This document shows positions 58,278 to 64,000 of a stretch of 64,000 nucleotides of DNA, piece after piece (within the stretch, counting starts at the first letter, position 1; every line of letters begins with the position of its first letter). Origin of the DNA: Alkalicoccobacillus plakortidis (GTDB lineage: Bacteria; Bacillota; Bacilli; Bacillales; Bacillaceae_D); the NCBI RefSeq assembly GCF_023703085.1, contig NZ_JAMQJY010000006.1, positions 62,001 through 126,000 of the forward strand. The letters run 5' to 3'. The notes under the pieces are model-generated. The model did no database searches, was not told the DNA's origin, and was given only the letters and a program-made list of their open reading frames with translations. The translations under genes and the position numbers were made by a program.

Positions 58278-58451
58278 TTAGAATTTACGTTTTCTAGCGG
58301 CTTCTGATTTCTTTTTACGTTTCACACTAGGCTTTTCATAGTGCTTACGCTTTTTAACCTCAGCCATCGTTCCCTCTTTAGAGATAGACTTCTTAAAGCG
58401 ACGAAGTGCAGCATCAATCGATTCGTTTTTGCGAACGCGAGTTTCTGCCAT
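58278..58451 (-). CDS. rpsU: 30S ribosomal protein S21
   Basis: 57 residues, very basic: [19 protein letters not shown] at the N-terminus and the K/R-rich tail. Joins the 30S platform near the anti-Shine-Dalgarno. ATG 58449-58451 behind GGAGGGA. Coupled to yqeY. Confidence 0.96.
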   Translation of the reverse strand: MAETRVRKNESIDAALRRFKKSISKEGTMAEVKKRKHYEKPSVKRKKKSEAARKRKF

Positions 58452-58667
58452 GATATTTCCCTCCCTCCGAAAACAACCAAGCTCAAGACGCATTCGTTAC
58501 CTAATACACGTCTTTAACTATTATAATATATATGATTATAATCGGTCAACACTAATTCGGCAACCCTAAACCTTTAATTTGTGCGTTTTCATCATCTTTT
58601 CTTTTCAATTTAAACACTATACATGAAACTCAGCTCTTGTCCATAGATATGATAAAGAGGTGAAGGC

Positions 58668-59600
58668 ATGTTCACAGAGATTAGTACCCGATTCATCGCA
58701 TATTTAGCGATATTTTTATTTGGCCTTATTGTAATGAGACACGGTTTGTTTCAGCTTGCTCAGGCAAAATTGCAAGTATTACTTACAGAAATAACGAATT
58801 CAGCATGGAAAGGAATGTTAGCTGGTATTTTCATTACTGCTCTTCTACAAAGTAGTTCAGCCGTTATGGTGATGCTTGTAGGATTAGTTGCTGCCCGCTT
58901 AATCCCTTTTACTCATACAATTGGAGTGATACTTGGAGCCAACATTGGAACAACCGTCACAGCTGAACTCATCACTTTCCAAATTGGTTCTCATGCTTTG
59001 TGGCTGTTAGCTGTTGGCATGCTCTTATTACTATTTCGTTATGCAATCTGCTATTCAATGGGCTGTCTCTGCGTTGGTCTAGCTTGTTTATTTTTGTCGA
59101 TGAGTGGATTATCATCATTGGCCGAACCAGTCTCCACTTTTTCATTTACACAAGACCTTTTCCAGTGGGCAGCTTCGCATTCTGCATATGGAGCCATTCT
59201 TGGTGCCATTTTAGCAGCTATTGTTCAATCGAGTACGGCATGTATCGCGATTGCAATGGGTTTTTTAGCAGACCAAAGTATGACGCTACCTACAGCCATC
59301 GCAATTATGATTGGTTCTAATATTGGCACATGTTTAACTGCTCTTTTGGCGAGCATTGGTGCTGGGCCATCTGCACGACAGGTAGCCTATGCAAACATTT
59401 GGCTAAATGCACTAGGAGCTATTTTATTTCTGCCGTTTATTAATGGACTGGCTTCAATTTCCATGATGTTATCATCAGACCCTGCGACTCAATTGGCGCA
59501 TTCAAGTGTATTGTTTAATGTAATCTGCTCAATTCTACTTCTCCCACTTGTAAGACCGTTTACGTGGTTTGTTAGCGCTTTGCATGGCAATAGACTGTAA
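58668..59600 (+). CDS. yqeW: Na/Pi-cotransporter family protein YqeW
   Basis: 310 residues, eight or nine membrane segments, with two inverted repeats: ALLQSSSAVMVM plus GANIGTTVTAE, and AIVQSSTACIAIA plus GSNIGTCLTAL. Lacks the PhoU tail of the homologue at 16-17.7 kb. Place between rpsU and mtaB equals B. subtilis yqeW. Likely phosphate/sodium transport. ATG with AGAGGTGA upstream. Plus strand, diverging from rpsU. Confidence 0.9.
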   Translation: MFTEISTRFIAYLAIFLFGLIVMRHGLFQLAQAKLQVLLTEITNSAWKGMLAGIFITALLQSSSAVMVMLVGLVAARLIPFTHTIGVILGANIGTTVTAELITFQIGSHALWLLAVGMLLLLFRYAICYSMGCLCVGLACLFLSMSGLSSLAEPVSTFSFTQDLFQWAASHSAYGAILGAILAAIVQSSTACIAIAMGFLADQSMTLPTAIAIMIGSNIGTCLTALLASIGAGPSARQVAYANIWLNALGAILFLPFINGLASISMMLSSDPATQLAHSSVLFNVICSILLLPLVRPFTWFVSALHGNRL

Positions 59601-59617
59601 GAACTCCTCCTATAAGT

Positions 59618-59664
59618 CATAAAAAAGGAGTAGCTGACAAGATAAAATGTCTGCTACTCCTTTA
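59618..59664. terminator. Bidirectional terminator between yqeW and deoC
   Basis: AAAGGAGTAGC/GCTACTCCTTT stem with an 18-base loop between convergent genes. Confidence 0.85.
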
Positions 59665-59684
59665 CATATGTTTGTCCGTCTTAC

Positions 59685-60362
59685 TTAATAACTGCTCCCG
59701 CCTTGCTGACCGTTCATTATGGCCACACCAGAGCTTGCACCTATTCGATTAGCACCAGCTTGAATCATTTGTTCTGCATCTTCTAGGCTTCTTACGCCAC
59801 CAGAGGCTTTTACACCAATGTTAGGTCCGACTGTTTCGCGCATTAATTGAATATCTGCTACAGTCGCTCCACCAGTTGAAAAACCAGTCGATGTTTTAAC
59901 AAAGTCAGCTCCTGCTTTAACGGAGATTTCACAAGCCACTTTTTTCTCTTCATCCGTCAGTAAGCATGATTCAATAATCACCTTAACCAACGCGTGACCT
60001 TCTGCAGCTTGAACAACAGCATGTATATCTTCTTCTAGTGCCTGTTGATTGCCTGCTTTTAAGGCAGCGATATTAATAACCATATCAACTTCTTTTGCTC
60101 CGTCTTTAATCGCCTGAGTGGTTTCAAAGGCTTTTGTTGCTGTTGACGATGCGCCCAAAGGAAAGCCAATCACCGTGCAAACTTTTACTTCTTCAGACTC
60201 TTTTAAAAGCTCAGAAGCGAGCGGTACCCATGTTGGGTTCACACATACAGATGCAAACGTATGAGTTAAAGCTTCTTCGCAAAGTGTACGAATTTGTTCC
60301 TCCGTTGTATCAGGTTTTAGTGCTGTATGATCAATCATGTTTGCTAAGTTTAGCTGTGCCAT
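59685..60362 (-). CDS. deoC: Deoxyribose-phosphate aldolase
   Basis: 225-residue TIM barrel that splits deoxyribose-5-phosphate into glyceraldehyde-3-phosphate and acetaldehyde. Schiff-base Lys in [10 protein letters not shown], second catalytic Lys in GVKASGGVR, start region [10 protein letters not shown]. Here inserted after mtaB rather than in a nucleoside operon. ATG behind AAAGGGG. Downstream of mtaB by 18 bases. Confidence 0.94.
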   Translation of the reverse strand: MAQLNLANMIDHTALKPDTTEEQIRTLCEEALTHTFASVCVNPTWVPLASELLKESEEVKVCTVIGFPLGASSTATKAFETTQAIKDGAKEVDMVINIAALKAGNQQALEEDIHAVVQAAEGHALVKVIIESCLLTDEEKKVACEISVKAGADFVKTSTGFSTGGATVADIQLMRETVGPNIGVKASGGVRSLEDAEQMIQAGANRIGASSGVAIMNGQQGGSSY

Positions 60363-60380
60363 AAAATGACCCCTTTACAA

Positions 60381-61727
60381 TTAATAGTTTGCTGCAGTTT
60401 GTTTTACTTGATCATCTTGAAGTACACGAACAAAATCCGCTTTATTAACTGGATAGCCCGGCTCTGTTAGCTTCACCTTCACTATTTGACCAATATATGC
60501 TTCATCTAATTGCACACGCACTCGTAGATAGTTATCTGTATACCCAACAAGCATATCCGAGTGCTCTTGGTCCACTTCCTCTGGAATCATTTCAAGCACT
60601 TCATTGTGAAACCTTGAAGCATACTCTTTTGCAAGTTGATCCGACAATTCAATTAATTGATGAACACGCGTATTTTTGATTGCTTCATCCACCTGATCAT
60701 CCATTCTAGCTGCAGGTGTACCTGTTCGTTTTGAATATGGAAAAACATGAAGCTCACTAAACTTATGTTTGGCAATAAAATCATACGTCTCTTGAAACTC
60801 TTCTTCTGTTTCACCAGGAAAGCCAACAATAACATCAGATGTTACAGCAAGACCAGGCAACGCTTCTTTTAAACGCTCTAAGCGCTCAGCAAAAAAGCTC
60901 ATAGTGTACTTACGTCTCATCCGCTTTAGAACCGTATCGGAACCCGATTGTAACGGTATATGCAGGTGACGAACAACTTTCTGCGAATCATTGATTACTG
61001 CAATCACTTCATCAGTCAATTGACTTGCCTCAATCGAAGATATACGAATTCGTTTAAGTCCTTTAACCTGTTCTAAATCACGTAATAAACGTGCTAGGCT
61101 ATAGTCCTTCAAATCTTCCCCATATCCACCTGTATGAATGCCTGTAAGTACAATTTCTTTGTAACCTGCTTCAACTAATTGATTTGCTTGCTTAATAACA
61201 TCCTCTGGTTGTCTAGATCTCATTAGACCTCTTGCCCAAGGAATAATACAGAAGGTACAAAAGTTATTACAGCCCTCTTGTATCTTCAAAGAGGCACGGG
61301 TACGATCCGTAAAAGCAGGAACATCTAATTCCTCGTAGACACGAGATTTCATGATGTTACCGACACCATTAATCGGTTTACGTTCTTTTTTAAACTCTTC
61401 GATATAGCCAATCATTTTAGTTCGGTCTTGAGTCCCAACAACAATATCCACACCAGGGATCGCCATAATTTCAGCTGGTGACGTTTGTGCATAACATCCC
61501 GTCACACAGATTACGGCGTCAGGGTTTTTACGAATGGCTCTTCGTATTACTTGTCTGCTTTTTTTGTCACCCGTGTTGGTCACTGTACAGGTATTAATCA
61601 CATAGACATCCGATGCTTGTTCGAACTCTACTTTTTCATAGCTTTCGCTTTTAAATAATTGCCAGATGGCTTCTGTTTCATAATGATTCACTTTACATCC
61701 TAAGGTATGAAACGCAACCGTTGCCAT
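60381..61727 (-). CDS. mtaB: tRNA t6A37 methylthiotransferase MtaB
   Basis: 448 residues: N-terminal MTTase domain with three cluster Cys (LGCKVN, NTCTVTN, TGCYAQ), radical SAM site CNNFCTFCIIP and C-terminal TRAM domain. Converts t6A to ms2t6A in tRNAs reading ANN codons. Start at ATG 61725-61727 with AGGTG upstream, six bases after the rsmE stop region. B. subtilis yqeV. Confidence 0.95.
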   Translation of the reverse strand: MATVAFHTLGCKVNHYETEAIWQLFKSESYEKVEFEQASDVYVINTCTVTNTGDKKSRQVIRRAIRKNPDAVICVTGCYAQTSPAEIMAIPGVDIVVGTQDRTKMIGYIEEFKKERKPINGVGNIMKSRVYEELDVPAFTDRTRASLKIQEGCNNFCTFCIIPWARGLMRSRQPEDVIKQANQLVEAGYKEIVLTGIHTGGYGEDLKDYSLARLLRDLEQVKGLKRIRISSIEASQLTDEVIAVINDSQKVVRHLHIPLQSGSDTVLKRMRRKYTMSFFAERLERLKEALPGLAVTSDVIVGFPGETEEEFQETYDFIAKHKFSELHVFPYSKRTGTPAARMDDQVDEAIKNTRVHQLIELSDQLAKEYASRFHNEVLEMIPEEVDQEHSDMLVGYTDNYLRVRVQLDEAYIGQIVKVKLTEPGYPVNKADFVRVLQDDQVKQTAANY

Positions 61728-61732
61728 ACTCT

Positions 61733-62486
61733 TCACCTCATTAATTCAAAATGGTACGAAATTGCCGCTAACACGGCTAGCGACGCTGTTTCTGTACGTA
61801 GGATTCTTGGTCCAAGACCACATGCTAACGCACCTGCTTGTTCAAACATTACAATCTCTTCTTCACTAAATCCACCTTCAGGCCCAATTAAAATCAACAA
61901 AGAATCCCCTGGATCTAACCTTTGTAATTGGTCAACTAAAACAGATCTCTCACCTACTTTAGCTTGCTCTTCAGCGAGCACAAGACACGCTGAATACTCA
62001 CTAAATCGCTCAATGACTTGTTTAGTAGAAGCACTCGGATAAATAACAGGAATTGATAAGCGGTAAGACTGCTCAGCCGCTTCTTTTGCAATTTTCTCCA
62101 GTCGCTCAATCTTTTTTGCGCTCTTTTTCGCATCCCATTTCACAATTGAACGAGCTGCAGAAAAAGGCAAAAATCGAGATGCGCCGAGTTCTGTCCCTTT
62201 TTGAATGATCAGATCCAAGCTTATCCCCTTTTGGTAGACCTTGAGCGATAGTAACCGATATTGGAAGCTCTGTCTGAGTAAGTAGCTCCTCAGATATAGA
62301 GGCTGTTACCTCAGTTGTTGCAACTGAATCCAACGAGCATACAACGACTCGCTGCTCTTGGTTAATGCAAACAATCGTATGACCAGGTTGCATACGCATC
62401 ACCTTGCTAATATGCGCTGCATCATCCCCAATTATCGTTACTTGCTTGTCCGTCATCTGTTCATTTGATACAAAATAACGTTGCAT
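61733..62486 (-). CDS. rsmE: 16S rRNA m3U1498 methyltransferase RsmE (frameshifted)
   Basis: 250 residues after repair: N-terminal PUA-like domain (about 1-70; DDAAHISKVMRM) and C-terminal SPOUT domain (IQKGTELGASRFLPF, LLILIGPEGGFSEEE, LGPRILRTETASL). Methylates U1498 of 16S rRNA. An extra base at 62215-62220 (CCAAGC for CCAGC) splits it; repair gives LPKGDKLDLIIQKG. ATG 62484-62486 overlaps the prmA stop (TAATG). Confidence 0.92.
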
Positions 62487-63436
62487 TAGGCTAATTCCTC
62501 TGGTTTTACTGCGGTAATTGCTACCCAATCATCCATTTCAGTTACTTCTCTTATTTCAAAACCCGCTTCTATCAACGCGTCTTTTACTTCTTGCTTTTTA
62601 CGCTTGATAATACCTGAGGTGACATATGTACCACCTGCACGCAAGATTTTGTATACATCCGTTGTAAATGATGTAATAATCTCAGCTAAGATATTTGCAA
62701 CAACAAGATCATATGAATGAGGTTCAACACCTTTTACCAAATCATTTTGCTTTACAGATATAACTGAAGAAGCTTGATTTAGCTCGACGTTACTTCGTGC
62801 ACTTGTAACGGCCACATCATCAAGATCAAACGCATCTACCTTAGATGCTGAGAGTTTCGCGGCAGCAATCGCAAGCACACCAGAACCCGTGCCTACATCT
62901 AAGACACGGTCATCTGGGGTAATTGTTTTTTCTAATGCTTGAATAGACAGAATAGTTGTTGGGTGAGTACCCGTTCCAAACGCCATACCAGGATCCAATT
63001 CAATAATCATTTCACCTTCATTCGGCGAGTACTCTTCCCAAGTTGGAATAATGGTTATTTGGTTTGAAATTTTAATGGGATGATAATACTTTTTCCAGGC
63101 AGTTGCCCAATCTTCTTCATCCACTTCCGAAACTGTAACCGCATTTTTACCGAGATCAATCTGATGAGCAACAAGTCCATTAATCTCTCCCTTTGTTTCC
63201 TCAATCGTTTCATTTAGAAAACTATTTACAGGAAAGTAGGCCTTAACAATAACCCCTTCTTTGGGATAATCATCAGGTGAAAGTTCATAGATCTTCCCAT
63301 ATTCTAAATCCCAATCTTTCACTAAGTCACTTGGATCCTCAATGACGACACCACTTGCACCAGACTGATGAAGAATATGACAAACCGGTTCTACAGCTGA
63401 TTGTGTTGTATGAATACTGAACTCTGCCCATTTCAA
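62486..63436 (-). CDS. prmA: Ribosomal protein L11 methyltransferase
   Basis: 316 residues: N-terminal substrate domain (about 1-110) and a SAM-binding domain with VLDVGTGSGVLAIAAAKL and the catalytic-site NILAEI. Trimethylates L11. Gene order dnaJ-prmA-rsmE-mtaB is typical of Bacillus. Confidence 0.95.
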   Translation of the reverse strand: MKWAEFSIHTTQSAVEPVCHILHQSGASGVVIEDPSDLVKDWDLEYGKIYELSPDDYPKEGVIVKAYFPVNSFLNETIEETKGEINGLVAHQIDLGKNAVTVSEVDEEDWATAWKKYYHPIKISNQITIIPTWEEYSPNEGEMIIELDPGMAFGTGTHPTTILSIQALEKTITPDDRVLDVGTGSGVLAIAAAKLSASKVDAFDLDDVAVTSARSNVELNQASSVISVKQNDLVKGVEPHSYDLVVANILAEIITSFTTDVYKILRAGGTYVTSGIIKRKKQEVKDALIEAGFEIREVTEMDDWVAITAVKPEELA

Positions 63437-63472
63437 GCTTAAATCACTCCCGAATTTCGTTTAATACACTCA

Positions 63473-64000
63473 TTACTCGCCTTTAAAAGCTCGTTTCACT
63501 TTCGCAAAAAATGAATCCTGCTCTTCAATCGTATGACTACCGTTTGTTTCAGCAAACTCTCTCATGATGTCTTTTTCTTTTTCACTAAGGTTTTTAGGTG
63601 TAACAACACGTACAATCACATGTTGATCTCCTTGCCCACGACCATGGACATTTGGAACACCTTTGCCACGAAGTCTGAAGTTTGTACCTGTTTGTGTTCC
63701 TGCAGGTATTTTTAATTTAATTTTTCCATTTAAAGTTGGCACTTCAATTTCATCACCTAAAGCTACCTGTGTAAATGTTAATGGCATTTCGCAATGAATG
63801 TCTTCACCATCTCGCTCAAAGAACTCATGTGATTTCACGTTGAAGACAACATATAGATCGCCTGCCGGTCCGCCGTTTGCTCCTGCTTCCCCTTGACCAG
63901 ACACACGCATTTGTTGACCATGATCGATACAGCTGGAACTTTCACACTGATCTTCTTGCGTTTGCGTACTTTCCCTTTACCGGCACATGTTGAACATTTG
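63473..64000 (-). CDS. dnaJ: Chaperone DnaJ, C-terminal part (5' end outside window; frameshifted)
   Basis: Only the end of the last zinc-finger repeat (C-x2-C-x-G-x-[12 protein letters not shown]) and the two C-terminal substrate-binding beta domains are in the window (about 176 residues). Stimulates DnaK ATPase. A C is missing at 63930 (CCAGC written as CAGC); repair gives [14 protein letters not shown]. The gene continues past the right edge on the minus strand. Confidence 0.92.

Noticed and set aside
37212..63930. Programmed ribosomal frameshifting as explanation for the split genes
   Set aside because: No slippery heptamers or stimulatory structures recur at the breaks, and the affected families are never frameshifted in relatives.

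Overview
The window is a chromosomal segment of a low-GC Gram-positive endospore former of the Bacillaceae. The gene order is that of the Bacillus subtilis yqeT-yqgN region, read here mostly on the minus strand: dnaJ, prmA, rsmE, mtaB, yqeW, rpsU, yqeY, yqeZ, floA, yqfC, yqfD, phoH, pgpH, ybeY, dgkA, cdd, era, yqzL, recO, glyQS, ccpN, yqfL, yqxD, dnaG, sigA, cccA, trmK, yqfO, ispH, yqfQ, cshB, nfo, yqfT, zur, yqfW, yqfX, ispG, yqfZ, yqgB, sodA, yqgE, pbpA, yqgN and rpmG. Two Na/Pi-type transporters, a CitMHS citrate transporter, sporulation genes and a GH57/GT4/DUF4912 block suggest an alkaliphile-like Bacillus relative (inference from gene content only).

Layout. 1-6.3 kb: partial MoeB/ThiF protein, DUF92 protein, yqgN, a zinc-independent L33, and a glucan-type block (hypothetical protein, GT4, GH57, DUF4912). 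6.6-9 kb: two small membrane proteins on the plus strand and a citrate transporter. 9-14.8 kb: pbpA, a probable 6S RNA, MFS yqgE, sodA and a NERD protein. 14.9-15.9 kb: a 41-bp tandem repeat array and five tRNA genes. 16-22 kb: Na/Pi cotransporter, DUF1189, NfeD, DUF1002, a second MFS and yqfZ. 22-29 kb: ispG, yqfX, a nucleotidase, the Zur/ZnuBC zinc module, an SLT protein and a sensor kinase. 29-38 kb: nfo, cshB, yqfQ, a CarD regulator, ispH, yqfO, trmK, cccA and sigA. 38-54 kb: dnaG, yqxD, yqfL/ccpN, T-box controlled glyQS, recO, yqzL, era, cdd, dgkA, ybeY, pgpH, phoH, yqfD and yqfC. 54.2-54.5 kb: a second 41-bp array. 54.6-64 kb: floA/yqeZ, yqeY, rpsU, yqeW, deoC, mtaB, rsmE, prmA and partial dnaJ.

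The two observations most worth following are: (1) two intergenic tandem arrays, unrelated in sequence but with the same architecture, a 41-bp unit built of alternating 21-bp and 20-bp half units that share a core about two helical turns apart, each lying between a terminator and the next transcription unit; (2) about two dozen single-base indels that break otherwise intact, often essential genes. At least eleven of these are the same change (expected CCAGC written as CCAAGC, or its complement) and two more lose a C in the same word. This points to a motif-dependent sequencing or basecalling artefact, perhaps linked to DNA modification, rather than gene decay. Frameshifted genes are given below as one gene each, with the break position stated; the GH57/GT4 pair is given as its two open parts.
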